Assembly (NCBI RefSeq): GCF_011064615.1
Contig: NZ_JAALJH010000022.1
Span: 1 to 64,000 of the forward strand
Reading direction: 5' to 3'
Length of the DNA: 64,000 bases
DNA from: Aquisphaera insulae
Lineage (GTDB): Bacteria > Planctomycetota > Planctomycetia > Isosphaerales > Isosphaeraceae
The first letter of the stretch is position 1. Each line of letters opens with the position of its first letter. Under the pieces are notes generated by a model that was not told the origin of the DNA, searched no databases, and was given only the letters and a program-made list of their open reading frames with translations. The position numbers and the translations under genes were made by a program. Positions 16,337 through 25,501 of this stretch are shown here, one piece after another.

Positions 16337-17683
16337 TCAGAAATCAGCCTTGAGCCTGAGCCCGAACACCAGTGCATCGCGGATCGGGGCGAAGCCCGGA
16401 CGGATGTATTGCAGGTCCGGCGTGAGGTGGCAGCCGGGTGCGAGGCGGAGGTTGTAGAAGAGCTCGCCGCCGGGCTCGTCGCGGAGGCCGGGGAGAATGT
16501 CCTTGGCCTGCTGGCTGAGGCCGAAGTTGTAGTAGCCAAGGCCCGCCGTATCTCCCTGACGGCCCGGGAACGGCACGTTGCCGCAGAGGGCGACGCTCAG
16601 GAACCAGCGGGTCGGATTCGGGTTGCCGTCGCCCAGGCCGGTCTGGACGTAGAGGCCGATGCCGCGGTCCGGGTCCTCGGGGTCCACCAGGAGCCGCTGC
16701 TCGGCGTTCCAGAGCACGGTCCACGTCCCGCGCCGTTTCGGGACGTGGAGCGGGCCGGAAGGAAGGTCGACGAACGAGGCCGGGTCCAGGTCCTCGAACG
16801 CCCCCGTGCCCCAGAGCGTCGCGACGGTCTGCTTCCCCGGCAGGCCTAGGAATTCAGTCTTCTGTTTCGCCTCGGCGTACAGGAAGGCCCCGTTCCGGAA
16901 GAGCTTCTCCAGGCCGCTGGTCCGCGGGGAGTTGTAGGAATCGAGGACCAGGAACGCGAACGACGGCCCGCGCTCGGGCTCGTAGTAGAAGCCCGCCCCG
17001 GGCGCGGAGTAGGGGTAGCGGTCGAGCGCCAGGTTGAAGTTGAACGCGGCGTTCCAGAACCGGGACGTGAGCGGATACTTGAGGAACTTCTCGCGGTCGC
17101 CGTTGAGGGCATTGAGCTTGCCGAAGAAGATCCCCGCGCGATCCGAGATCGCCTGGGTGAACTTCAGGCCGGTGATCGCCGTGACCTGCTGGTTGGGCAC
17201 CGGGAAGTACATCGCCAGGTTGGTCGGCGAGAGCGACCCGGCGAAGCCCTCGATCGACTGGCCCAGGCGGGATTCGGCGAACAGGTCCAGCATTCCCCCT
17301 TCCCAGAGGCCGGCCCGGTCGGAATCGAGATGGGCGAGCATGTCGAACTTGCCGCCCCAGCGGAACGCCTGGCCGATCCCGCCGGAAGTCACTCCCTGCT
17401 CGAACTGGGTCAGGGACGTGTAGAAGGAGAAGCCGGTCTCCTCCCTGAGGGAACGGAAGAGGAAGTCGTCCCCGAGCAGGAACCGGCTCGTCTTCGGCCC
17501 GTCCGGGTAAGGATCGCGCCAAGGGGGAGGCGTCCACGAGCCCCCGGGGGCTTCCTGGGCCGGGTCGAGGAGCGACGCGTTGAGGGAGCTTTCGGCGGCG
17601 GGAGCACGGCCGGGCTCCTGGGCGGCGACGATCGGCGCGCAGCCCGCGAGGAGGAGGATCGCGATGCTACCGAGCCGGCGCAT
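16337..17683 (-). CDS. OprB-family carbohydrate porin
   Basis: This 448-residue protein has a short leader (MRRLGSIAILLLAGC) that could be a signal peptide or a lipobox. Alternating amphipathic strands rich in aromatic and Gly residues follow, typical of outer-membrane beta-barrels, and it ends GLRLKADF with the C-terminal Phe common in barrels. Segments such as FRWGGKFDMLAHLDSDRAGLW and GDGNPNPTRWFLSVALCGNVPF resemble the OprB carbohydrate-selective porin family (PF04966). GGAGGAGG precedes the ATG. It would allow uptake of sugars or related solutes across the outer membrane. It stands alone on this strand between convergent and kinase genes. Confidence 0.85.
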   Translation of the reverse strand: MRRLGSIAILLLAGCAPIVAAQEPGRAPAAESSLNASLLDPAQEAPGGSWTPPPWRDPYPDGPKTSRFLLGDDFLFRSLREETGFSFYTSLTQFEQGVTSGGIGQAFRWGGKFDMLAHLDSDRAGLWEGGMLDLFAESRLGQSIEGFAGSLSPTNLAMYFPVPNQQVTAITGLKFTQAISDRAGIFFGKLNALNGDREKFLKYPLTSRFWNAAFNFNLALDRYPYSAPGAGFYYEPERGPSFAFLVLDSYNSPRTSGLEKLFRNGAFLYAEAKQKTEFLGLPGKQTVATLWGTGAFEDLDPASFVDLPSGPLHVPKRRGTWTVLWNAEQRLLVDPEDPDRGIGLYVQTGLGDGNPNPTRWFLSVALCGNVPFPGRQGDTAGLGYYNFGLSQQAKDILPGLRDEPGGELFYNLRLAPGCHLTPDLQYIRPGFAPIRDALVFGLRLKADF

Positions 17684-17870
17684 GGTCACGCCTCCTCCGC
17701 TTGCGTGCCCGCCACTCAAGCCTCCCGAGCGATGCGGACGATGACAGGACTCCGGGAGGATTCCCCCGCGCATCCGGTTCAACTTCGGCACCCGCCGGGA
17801 ATGGCTTGAGCAAATCGCGCGACGGGCGGGGTTGCGGCTCGCGGCCGCCCGGTGACGGCTGCGGCCGGGC

Positions 17871-20573
17871 TTACGGGTGGCCCGCCGATTCTCCGGCCAC
17901 GGGCCCTGCGGCCCGGCCCGGGTCGAGCAGCGCCCGGGCCTCCTCGCGAAACCGGCGTGTCTCGGGGTCGGGGGCCTTGTCCTGGAGCGCACGATCGAGC
18001 CACCGATGCGCCTCGTCCGGCTTGCCCTGCCGCCAGCGGCTCATGGCCATGAAGGCCCAGTCGATGGACGTTCCCCCGTTGTTGAGCGACATCGATTTCT
18101 CGAGAGCCTCGTCCGCCGCCTTCCAGTCACGGGCGCGATAGGCCGCCGCGCCGAGCGTGTTCCAGTTCGCCCAGCTCTTCGGGTCCGCGGCCACGGCCTT
18201 GCGCGCCGACGCCAGCGCGACAGGGACGTCCTCGCCGGAGATGCCGGGGTCGCTCGCGAGCAGCCAGGAGAGGTTGTTATTCGCGTGCGGAGAATCGGGG
18301 TCGAGGCGGATCGCCAGGCGAAGCATGTCCAGGCCGAAAGACCGAAGCTCCGGAGTGGTCGCACGGCCGCCTATCGCCGCGAGCGGGACCGCGAGCTCGC
18401 GGGCCTGGCCGGGAGCCCATGGCCGGCCGGCGAGCTCCCGGGCGGTGGCCAGGAACACCTTCCGGACTCTCTCGGCCTCCGCGTCCTCCCCGAGCGTCGC
18501 ATAGAGTGTGCCGAAATTCTCGGTGAGCCACACCAGGGATCCCAGCTCATCGGCAGCGACTCGGATGTCGCCCGACTCGAGCGCGAGCCCCCGCCGAAGG
18601 TCGAAGGCGCGACGATAGTAGGGTACGGCCTCTTGCGGCCGGTCCGTCATCGCCAGGAACCAGCCGAGCCCCCAGCCCCCGATCGCGTCGGCCTGCCAGC
18701 GACGGGCGTCGACATCACCCGGAGCCTCGGCCAGGATCCGATCGAAGCGTGCCGCCGCGTCCCGATAGCCGCGCTCCGCGGTGGCCAGATGCTCGGGATC
18801 GGGACCGGCCGACGTGGCGTGGACCCTGCTCAGGAATGCGTGCGTCATACCGATCCGGTGGATCGCCCTGGCGACGATCTTGCGAGACTCGAGATCCGTC
18901 GGCGGCAGCTTTGCTGTCTCGTTGTAGACCTCGAGGGCCTTGCCGTAGATCTCGAGCATGTGGTCACGCTCGATGCCCCCGAGCCGGCCCATCGCCATCT
19001 GGGTCGCACCTTGCATGGCATCCATCGTGATCACGTCGACGGCTCGGAACGACCGCTTCGCGTAGTCCAGCAGCGTGAGGCGGGCCTCGTCGGTCTTCCT
19101 CGCCTGCAAGGCGACGGCCGCGACCCCGATCACGGTTGCCAGCGCCAGGACCGTCGCGGCGGTGACGACCACCTGTCGGTGGCGACGCGTCCACCGCGCC
19201 CCTCGTTCCAGGAGATTCGGCCGCCGGGCGACGATCGGCCGATCGTCGACGAAGCGCTCCAGGTCATCGGCGAGCTCCTGGGCGGTCGCGTACCGGCCCG
19301 CCGGCTCCTTGCAAGCCGCCTTGATCACGATCGTCTCGAGGTCGCGGGGGATGCTCGGATCGACCTTCCGGGGTGGCGTCGGATCCTCGGTCGCGATCTG
19401 CCGGATCAGATCGTGATGGGCCTGGCCTTCGAACGCGGGGCGAAGGGTCAGCAGCTCGTAGAGTGTCAGGCCCAGCGCGTACACGTCCGTCCGCTGATCG
19501 ACCACCCCGTGGCGAGCCATCGCCTGTTCGGGGCTCATGTAGCGGAGCGTGCCGACGAGGTCGCCGCTGCGCGTCAGGCTGGCATCCCCGCGGAATCGAG
19601 CCAGGCCGAAATCGGTCACCCAGAGCGAGCCGGCCGAGTCCACCATCAGGTTGCCCGGCTTGATGTCGCGGTGGACGACGCCCAGCGCATGGGCGTGCTC
19701 CAGGGCCCGGGCGGCCTGGATCCCCAGCCGGGCGACGGTTCGCGGGTCGAAGGCGAGGCGTCTCGGCGACGTCGTGGGGCCCGAAGCGGCCTCTCTCGCG
19801 GCACCGGCGACGTTCGACGAGGCGTGGTCCTCCGCGGCGAACTCTCGGGTCGCGTCGTCCGCCCCGTCCGCCCCGTCCGCGGCCGCATCGGCCGAGAGCG
19901 GCTCGTCGTCGCGGCCTCGCGCCTTCCGGATGAGCTCCGCGAGGGTCTTCCCCTCGATGAACTGCATGGCGTAGAAGTGGACGCCCCGGTCGAAACCGGC
20001 CGCGAACACCGGGACGATGTGGGGATGGTGGAGCTGCGCGGCGGCCTGCGACTCGATCAGGAACCGCTGCCGCTGCCTGGGATCGATCGCCGAGGCGAAC
20101 GGGAGCACCTTGAGGGCGACCCTTCGCCCCAGCGAGTCCTGTTCGGCCTCGTAGACCACGCCCATGCTGCCGCGGCCGACCTCTCGGAGGATTCGATAGT
20201 CCCCGAGCCGATCCATGCGCGCGCCGAATGCCGTCGAGCTCGGACCGACGCGCTGCTCGCCGATCTCCTCCCGCGACGAGTCGTCCTCGAAGTTCTTCCC
20301 GATGACCCGGACGAGCTCGAGGCCGGGCAGGCACTCCGCAAGCGTCCCCGAGATCTCGGCGTGGCGTCCAAGAAACTCCTCCCTCGAGGGCGGCTCGCCG
20401 GCCTCCAGGGCCTGGAGATATTCCTCGAGTGCCGCGGCCACACGGGGGTCGCCGTGGATCGAAGAATCCGAACCCGGCCGACGATCCTCCGGTTTCAGGC
20501 CTCTCGGCGCGATCGCCCCAGCCCGGCCGAACCGCTCCTCCTGCCGGTACGCCGTTCGCCGTTCGGTCTCCAT
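17871..20573 (-). CDS. Membrane Ser/Thr protein kinase with C-terminal TPR-like region
   Basis: The 900-residue protein has an N-terminal tail of about 125 residues. A eukaryotic-type kinase domain follows: GRGSMGVVYEAE glycine loop, catalytic Lys155 in VALKVLPF, HRDIKPGNLMVD with Asp303, DFGLARF and SPEQAM. An acidic insert rich in Asp/Ala lies between the N and C lobes. A single membrane helix follows at about 465-490 (VVVTAATVLALATVIGVAAVAL). The outer 400 residues are helical repeats of TPR character (RYRDAAARFDRILAEAPGDVDARRW, EEAVPYYRR-like units). This is the usual planctomycete sensor-kinase layout. GGAGGAG precedes the chosen ATG. The ligand and targets are unknown. Confidence 0.93.
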   Translation of the reverse strand: METERRTAYRQEERFGRAGAIAPRGLKPEDRRPGSDSSIHGDPRVAAALEEYLQALEAGEPPSREEFLGRHAEISGTLAECLPGLELVRVIGKNFEDDSSREEIGEQRVGPSSTAFGARMDRLGDYRILREVGRGSMGVVYEAEQDSLGRRVALKVLPFASAIDPRQRQRFLIESQAAAQLHHPHIVPVFAAGFDRGVHFYAMQFIEGKTLAELIRKARGRDDEPLSADAAADGADGADDATREFAAEDHASSNVAGAAREAASGPTTSPRRLAFDPRTVARLGIQAARALEHAHALGVVHRDIKPGNLMVDSAGSLWVTDFGLARFRGDASLTRSGDLVGTLRYMSPEQAMARHGVVDQRTDVYALGLTLYELLTLRPAFEGQAHHDLIRQIATEDPTPPRKVDPSIPRDLETIVIKAACKEPAGRYATAQELADDLERFVDDRPIVARRPNLLERGARWTRRHRQVVVTAATVLALATVIGVAAVALQARKTDEARLTLLDYAKRSFRAVDVITMDAMQGATQMAMGRLGGIERDHMLEIYGKALEVYNETAKLPPTDLESRKIVARAIHRIGMTHAFLSRVHATSAGPDPEHLATAERGYRDAAARFDRILAEAPGDVDARRWQADAIGGWGLGWFLAMTDRPQEAVPYYRRAFDLRRGLALESGDIRVAADELGSLVWLTENFGTLYATLGEDAEAERVRKVFLATARELAGRPWAPGQARELAVPLAAIGGRATTPELRSFGLDMLRLAIRLDPDSPHANNNLSWLLASDPGISGEDVPVALASARKAVAADPKSWANWNTLGAAAYRARDWKAADEALEKSMSLNNGGTSIDWAFMAMSRWRQGKPDEAHRWLDRALQDKAPDPETRRFREEARALLDPGRAAGPVAGESAGHP

Positions 20574-20955
20574 GGCCAGACTCCTCCGGAAGAGGCGGGG
20601 GCCGACACTGCGCGGCCGGCACCGTGGCTCAGCCCTCGATCGTGTGGACCCTCTGGTATCCCATGATTCCGTCACCGAAGCGACGGCATTCGCGCCGCGG
20701 TCCTGCCGCTTTGTGCCGGCGAAGAAAGCCAGGTTCTCGCGCCGAGAGGGTGGAACGCCCGGGAGCGGCCTCTTGAAGGGGTCGAAGTCGATCCAAGACC
20801 GTCTCCTCCGCGACGAATGACCCACCGCGATCGAGCCTCCCAGGTGATATCGCGGGGTTACGCATGCGGAAGACGACTTGGTTCGCCGGCCGCACAGCGA
20901 TATAATTCCTGCAAGCGTGAGGACGGACCGTTTCACCTTAACATCTTGGCTGGTA
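20574..20955. other. Divergent intergenic region, kinase and small secreted protein
   Basis: No gene is supported in these 382 nt between divergent starts. The segment near 20880-20950 is less GC-rich (GCGATATAATTCCTGCAAGC), with TATAAT at 20900-20905 as a possible -10 element for the plus-strand gene. The rest is shadow reading frame. Confidence 0.4.
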
Positions 20956-21435
20956 ATGACTCAGAGCCGAGTGGTACTTTCCGTTGCCTGCCTGTTGGCC
21001 GTGAGCGTGATGGCGATCGCGCCGGCCCGGGCCCAGGTTCCGGAGCACCAGGACGTGGTGCTCAGGGGGAAGGTACTGCCGCTGGCGACCGCGCTACGGC
21101 AGGCCAGGGCGGACCTGCGATTCGATGCCGGTCCGGTGGAGAAGCAGGTCGCGCTGGTGGGGAACGATGGCGAGCTATTGCCCCTCCTTTCCGATGAAGC
21201 CAGCCGGGCCCTCTTCCTGGACGAACGGTTGCGGGACCGCCCGGTGGAGATCAAGGGGAGGCGGCTTCGGGGCCTCCCTTACCTTCAGGTCGTCTCCTTC
21301 AAGGTCGAGGAGGGTGGGCGGCTTCGCACTCCGGAGTATTACTGCATCATCTGCTCGATCCGCGTACGATTCCCGCAGACCTGCCCGTGCTGCCAGGGTG
21401 AGATGGAGCTCAGGATGAAGCCTGAGAAGGACTGA
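20956..21435 (+). CDS. Small exported zinc-ribbon protein, unknown function
   Basis: This 159-residue protein begins with a signal peptide (MTQSRVVLSVACLLAVSVMAIAPARAQ). The mature part has a KVLPLATALRQ segment and a C-terminal cluster CIICSIRVRFPQTCPCC that looks like a zinc ribbon (two CxxC-like knuckles). No family name is recognised. A TTG further upstream would give a longer form, but the signal peptide fits the ATG at 20956. It lies 100 nt before the glycosyltransferase gene. Confidence 0.65.
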   Translation: MTQSRVVLSVACLLAVSVMAIAPARAQVPEHQDVVLRGKVLPLATALRQARADLRFDAGPVEKQVALVGNDGELLPLLSDEASRALFLDERLRDRPVEIKGRRLRGLPYLQVVSFKVEEGGRLRTPEYYCIICSIRVRFPQTCPCCQGEMELRMKPEKD

Positions 21436-21535
21436 TCGGATCGATGGCCCCGCGCCCGCGGCCACGATCGCGACCTGCCGTGGCCGTCCGCTACCTCGAA
21501 TCGTCCCGTCCAGGGAAGGGAGGGGTGAGCTTCCC

Positions 21536-22867
21536 ATGCCGTCTCCGTTCATCGGGAATTTCCTGCTCGCCCTGGTGGCGCTGGTGGCGGTGCTGTCGAC
21601 GCTGCTCTCCATGGCCGCACTGGCATGGATGCTCCGCCCGGGGCGGGGCCGGCGGATGGCCGCGCGTCCTCCCTTCACGCCGCCCGTGACCATCCTCAAG
21701 CCCCTCAAGGGGCTGGACGAGGATCTCGAGGAGAACCTCCGGAGCTTCTTCCGCCTGGACTACCCGGTGTATCAGCTCGTCTTCGGCGTCGCGAACGAGG
21801 ACGATCCGGCCGGCGGCGTGGTCCGCCTCCTGCTGGCGGAGTTCCCGGAGCAGGACGCGAAGCTGGTGGTCGGATGCCCTCCTTTCGGGCTCAACCCGAA
21901 GGTGGAGAACCTGGCGTCCGCGTATCGCTACCGCAAGCACGACGTGGTCCTGATCTCGGATTCGAACGTCCGGGTGCGTCCGGAGTACCTCCGCGAGACC
22001 GCCTGTTACCTCGCGGAGCCCGGCGTCGGGCTGGTGACGAACCTCTTCGCCGGCGTGGGCGAGACCAGGTCCGGGGCGATCATGGAGAACCTCCAGATCA
22101 ACGGCTTCATCGCCGGGAACATGGCGCTGGCGTCCGTCCTCCGGATCACCTGCGTCGTCGGCAAGTCGATGATGATCCCCGTGAAGGTCCTGGAAGGGAT
22201 CGGCGGATTCGCCCGCGTGCGCAACCTCCTCGCCGAGGACCAGGTCCTCGGGGTCCTGATCCGCAAGTCGGGCTACTCGATCAAGCTCTCGCACCACGTC
22301 ATCGACAACGTGAACCTCCGGCGCGGGTTCAACTGGTTCCTCAATCGCCATTCCCGCTGGTTCAAGATCCGCCGCCAGATGGCCACGGCCACGTTCGTGA
22401 TCGAGCCGACGGCCAACCTGGCCGTCGTCGGGCTCGTCTGGGCCTTCTCGGGCGACTCGGGCATCGCCTGGGGCGGCCTGGCCGTGCTGGTCGGCCTCGG
22501 GATCTTCCGGGACGCGGTCCAGACGCGGTGGCTCACCGGCAAGTTCCCCATGCTGCGATATCTGCTCTTCAGCCCCCTCAAGGACGTGTTGCTCCTGCCG
22601 CTCTGGTTCGACGCCGTGGTGAACTCCCGGGTCCAGTGGCGAGGCCACCGGTTCCGCGTCGGCCGGCTGACCCGCCTCCGCGAATCCCGGGCATCGCGCG
22701 AGGTCCGGCGGCGGCTCCGCCGCGCCCGGCGGTTCCGGTCGCGGCACGGGGATCCCGCCGCGGAGGAGCCTCATCGGCCTGACCTCCCCCCGCCGGAGGC
22801 GGGCGAGTCCTTCCGGGCCGGGACCGAGCCGCCGGTCAACCCGCGCGATCGCGAAAAAGAGACTTGA
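21536..22867 (+). CDS. Family 21 glycosyltransferase (ceramide glucosyltransferase / HpnI-like)
   Basis: The 443-residue membrane protein has an N-terminal helix (FLLALVALVAVLSTLLSMAALAW). A GT-A catalytic domain follows: VTILKPLKGLDEDLEENL, ANEDDPA, SDSNVRV (D-x-N type), LAEDQVLG and RHSRWFKIRR, the order of the D1, D2, D3 and Q/RxxRW motifs of GT21. Two or three C-terminal helices come next, then an Arg-rich tail. GT21 enzymes transfer sugar to lipid acceptors such as ceramide; bacterial relatives include HpnI, which acts on hopanoid precursors. No other hopanoid gene is present here, so the acceptor lipid is open. GGGAGGGG precedes the ATG. Confidence 0.87.
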   Translation: MPSPFIGNFLLALVALVAVLSTLLSMAALAWMLRPGRGRRMAARPPFTPPVTILKPLKGLDEDLEENLRSFFRLDYPVYQLVFGVANEDDPAGGVVRLLLAEFPEQDAKLVVGCPPFGLNPKVENLASAYRYRKHDVVLISDSNVRVRPEYLRETACYLAEPGVGLVTNLFAGVGETRSGAIMENLQINGFIAGNMALASVLRITCVVGKSMMIPVKVLEGIGGFARVRNLLAEDQVLGVLIRKSGYSIKLSHHVIDNVNLRRGFNWFLNRHSRWFKIRRQMATATFVIEPTANLAVVGLVWAFSGDSGIAWGGLAVLVGLGIFRDAVQTRWLTGKFPMLRYLLFSPLKDVLLLPLWFDAVVNSRVQWRGHRFRVGRLTRLRESRASREVRRRLRRARRFRSRHGDPAAEEPHRPDLPPPEAGESFRAGTEPPVNPRDREKET

Positions 22868-22951
22868 AAGCGCGAGCCCTCGATCCGATCATCGTCGAAT
22901 CGCGTTGTCGATTCCGGCCTCCCTTCGCCCGCTCCGGAAAGAGGCTCCTTG

Positions 22952-24562
22952 ATGGAAGAAGACCCCGGCGCATCGGAGTCCGATGCAATCCGAGACCCCA
23001 CGGCCCCCCACGGGTCGGCCCGCCCCCTTCCGCACACCTCGGCCGTCCGCTCACGCGGCACCGTCCTCGCCGTCGCGATCGCGGCCCTCATCTCCTGGTT
23101 CGCCGTCGCGCCGGCGCATGGCGATGAACTGTCCCGGGTCAAATCGGCCGGCGTCCTGCGGTATGGCAGCGACATGGAAGGGGGCGGCCCTTACGCCTTC
23201 CCCGATCCCCGAAATCCGCGCGAGGTCACCGGCTTCGAGGTCGAGCTCATGCGCCTCCTCTGCGCGGAGCTGGGCGTCGACCCCGCGTTCACCCAGGGGC
23301 AATGGGACAAGCTCCTCCAGGTCCTCTCCACCGGCCGGCTCGACGCCGTGGTCAACGGCTACGAATGGTCCGAGGTCCGGTCGCGAGAGTACGCCGCCAC
23401 CCGCCCCTACTACGTGTTCCAGCTCCAGTTGATCGCGCCGAAGGGCTCCGCGATCCGCTCCTGGGAGGACCTGAAGCGGCCCCGGCCGGACGGGCGGCGG
23501 TGGACCGTGGGGGTGCTCGTCGGCTCCGCGGGGGACCGGTTCGCGGAGGAGGACGGGGGCAAGACGGTCGACGTCATCCGCTTCGACGGCACGACCGACG
23601 CGATGAAGGCGGTGGAGAACGGCCAGTACGACGCTACGCTCCAGGACCTGCCGGCGGCGCGTTTCTATCGCGATCGCTACCCGAGCCTCGCGCTCGTCGG
23701 CCCGCCGGTCTCCCACGGGTATTACGTCATCTACACGGGCGCCGGCGATCCCTCGCTGCGGGACGCGCTCGATCGGGGGATCGGCCGCCTGCTGAAGTCC
23801 GGCGAGCTGAGGCGGATCTACGAGAAGTACGGCATCTGGACCGAGGCCCAGGCCGAGCTCGAGACCTTCGACGGACCGATCGAGGTCGTCACGGGGGAGC
23901 GCACCGGCGGTGGCTTGAGCCTGATCCGCCAGTATTCCGGGCTCCTCCTCGACGCCGCAACCGTGACCGTGCTCCTCTCGTTCGGCTCGATGCCGCTGGC
24001 CATGGCGGTCGGCCTGCTCGTGGCGCTGGGGCGGCTCTACGGCCCCGCCCCCATGCGGACGGCGCTGACGGGGTACGTCGAGCTGATCCGCGGCACGCCG
24101 CTGATGCTCCAGCTCTACGTCCTCTTCTTCGTGCTCAGGCTGCCGGCCTGGGTCGCCGGCATCGCCGGCCTGGCGATCAACTACTCGGCCTACGAGGCGG
24201 AGATCTACCGGGCCGGGCTCCAGGCCATCCCCGCCGGCCAGATGGAGGCGGCCCTCGCGCTCGGGATGACGCGGGCGATGGCCGTGCGGCGGATCATCGT
24301 CCCCCAGGCCGTGCGGATCGTCATCCCGCCGGTGACCAACGATTTCATCGCCCTGTTCAAGGACACCTCGGTCTGCTCCGTGGTCACCCTGGTGGAGCTG
24401 ACGAAGCAGTATTCCATCCTGGCCAACAGCACCGGGGGCGCGATCGAGTTCGCCCTGGCCGTGGCGACGCTCTACATGCTGATGAGCGTCCCCCTCTCCT
24501 GGTTTTCGCGATGGTCCGAGCGCCGGCTGTCCGGCGAGATGAAGGGAGCGGCGACCGCATGA
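22952..24562 (+). CDS. Amino-acid ABC transporter, fused substrate-binding protein and permease
   Basis: The 536-residue protein joins two functions. After a membrane-anchoring leader (residues about 36-58), residues about 60-300 are a family 3 solute-binding domain (VLRYGSDMEGGGPYAF, VTGFEVELMRLLCAELG, LLQVLSTGRLDAVVNGYEWS). Residues about 325-530 are a His/Glu/Gln-type permease with several helices and the EAA loop (AALALGMTRAMAVRRIIVPQAVRIVIPP) that contacts the ATPase. Separate proteins usually carry these parts; fused forms occur in some bacteria. The stop overlaps the ATPase start by 4 nt (ATGA). The substrate is probably a polar amino acid or opine-like compound. Confidence 0.9.
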   Translation: MEEDPGASESDAIRDPTAPHGSARPLPHTSAVRSRGTVLAVAIAALISWFAVAPAHGDELSRVKSAGVLRYGSDMEGGGPYAFPDPRNPREVTGFEVELMRLLCAELGVDPAFTQGQWDKLLQVLSTGRLDAVVNGYEWSEVRSREYAATRPYYVFQLQLIAPKGSAIRSWEDLKRPRPDGRRWTVGVLVGSAGDRFAEEDGGKTVDVIRFDGTTDAMKAVENGQYDATLQDLPAARFYRDRYPSLALVGPPVSHGYYVIYTGAGDPSLRDALDRGIGRLLKSGELRRIYEKYGIWTEAQAELETFDGPIEVVTGERTGGGLSLIRQYSGLLLDAATVTVLLSFGSMPLAMAVGLLVALGRLYGPAPMRTALTGYVELIRGTPLMLQLYVLFFVLRLPAWVAGIAGLAINYSAYEAEIYRAGLQAIPAGQMEAALALGMTRAMAVRRIIVPQAVRIVIPPVTNDFIALFKDTSVCSVVTLVELTKQYSILANSTGGAIEFALAVATLYMLMSVPLSWFSRWSERRLSGEMKGAATA

Positions 24563-25359
24563 GCACCGATGGAGACGCCCTCGACGGGCAGGGCGGCGAG
24601 CCGCAGCCCGCGATCATCGAGGTCCGGGGCCTGGTGAAGCGGCACGGGGCCGTGTCGGTGCTCCGGGGCCTCGATCTCTCGGTCCGCCGGGGCGAGGTCG
24701 CGACGATCATCGGCCCCTCGGGGAGCGGCAAGAGCACGTTCCTGCGCTGCCTCAACGGGCTGGAGCGGTTCCAGGGGGGCTCGGTCGCGGTCGACGGCCT
24801 GAAGGTTGAAGCGGACGATCCTCCGGCGGTGCGGACCAGGACCATCCGTCAGGTCTGCCGCCGGGCGGGGATGGTCTTCCAGTCGTTCAACCTCTTCCCC
24901 CACCGGACCGTGCTGGAGAACGTCATCGAGGCCCCCGTCGGCGTGCTCGGGCTGCCTCGGGAGCGGGCGGTCGAGCGAGCCAGGCGGCTCCTCGATCGGG
25001 TCGGGATGGCGGACCGCCTGGACGCCTATCCGCGCGAGCTCTCCGGCGGCCAGCAGCAGCGGGTGGCGATCGCTCGGGCGCTCGCCATGGAGCCCCCCGT
25101 GATGCTCTTCGACGAACCGACGAGCGCCCTCGATCCCCGGATGACCGGCGAGGTCCTGTCGGTGATGGCGGACCTCGCGGGCGACGGCCTGACCATGGTC
25201 ATCGTCACCCACGCCATGCACTTCGCCCGCAAGGTCTCGAACACGATCCACGTCTTCGGCGACGGCCGGGTCGTGGAATCCGGCCCCCCCGACCGGATCT
25301 TCGACGAGCCCGGCCACGAGGCCACCCGATCCCTCCTGGCGGAGGTTCTGGCGGCCTGA
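24559..25359 (+). CDS. Polar amino-acid ABC transporter ATPase (GlnQ type)
   Basis: The 266-residue ATPase has Walker A GPSGSGKST, the Q-loop (GMVFQSFNLFPH), the signature LSGGQQQR, Walker B VMLFDEPTSALD and the switch His in VIVTHAMHFA. These are the hallmarks of the GlnQ/HisP/ArtP group. The ATG overlaps the stop of the fused binding-protein/permease gene (ATGA), so the transporter is a compact two-gene unit made in matched amounts. After its stop comes a 142-nt convergent gap with a dispersed repeat. Confidence 0.93.
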   Translation: MSTDGDALDGQGGEPQPAIIEVRGLVKRHGAVSVLRGLDLSVRRGEVATIIGPSGSGKSTFLRCLNGLERFQGGSVAVDGLKVEADDPPAVRTRTIRQVCRRAGMVFQSFNLFPHRTVLENVIEAPVGVLGLPRERAVERARRLLDRVGMADRLDAYPRELSGGQQQRVAIARALAMEPPVMLFDEPTSALDPRMTGEVLSVMADLAGDGLTMVIVTHAMHFARKVSNTIHVFGDGRVVESGPPDRIFDEPGHEATRSLLAEVLAA

Positions 25360-25409
25360 GATCCCGGCCCCTGGCTGCAAGGCGATGAAAGCCCTGGCCA
25401 GGTGGCAGA

Positions 25410-25459
25410 GGGAATTGGGGACTGGCTCCGAGTCTTCGAGGTGCCTGTCCCCATTTCCC
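25410..25459. repeat. Imperfect inverted repeat in convergent gap
   Basis: GGGAATTGGGGAC (25410-25422) and GTCCCCATTTCCC (25447-25459) are inverted copies with one mismatch, separated by 24 nt that contain a further GCTCCGAGTCTTCGAGGTGC imperfect arm. It sits in the gap between the GlnQ-type gene and the convergent coiled-coil gene and may act as a two-way terminator. The form resembles dispersed repeats more than a standard terminator. Confidence 0.5.
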
Positions 25460-25501
25460 GGCCGTGGCCCGATGGTCAACCGGCGCCGTCGGGCGAGGCT
25501 C

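Noticed and set aside
17877..20666. A 929-codon frame opposite the kinase gene
   Set aside because: Kinase motifs on the minus strand are complete, and the opposite product has no domain.
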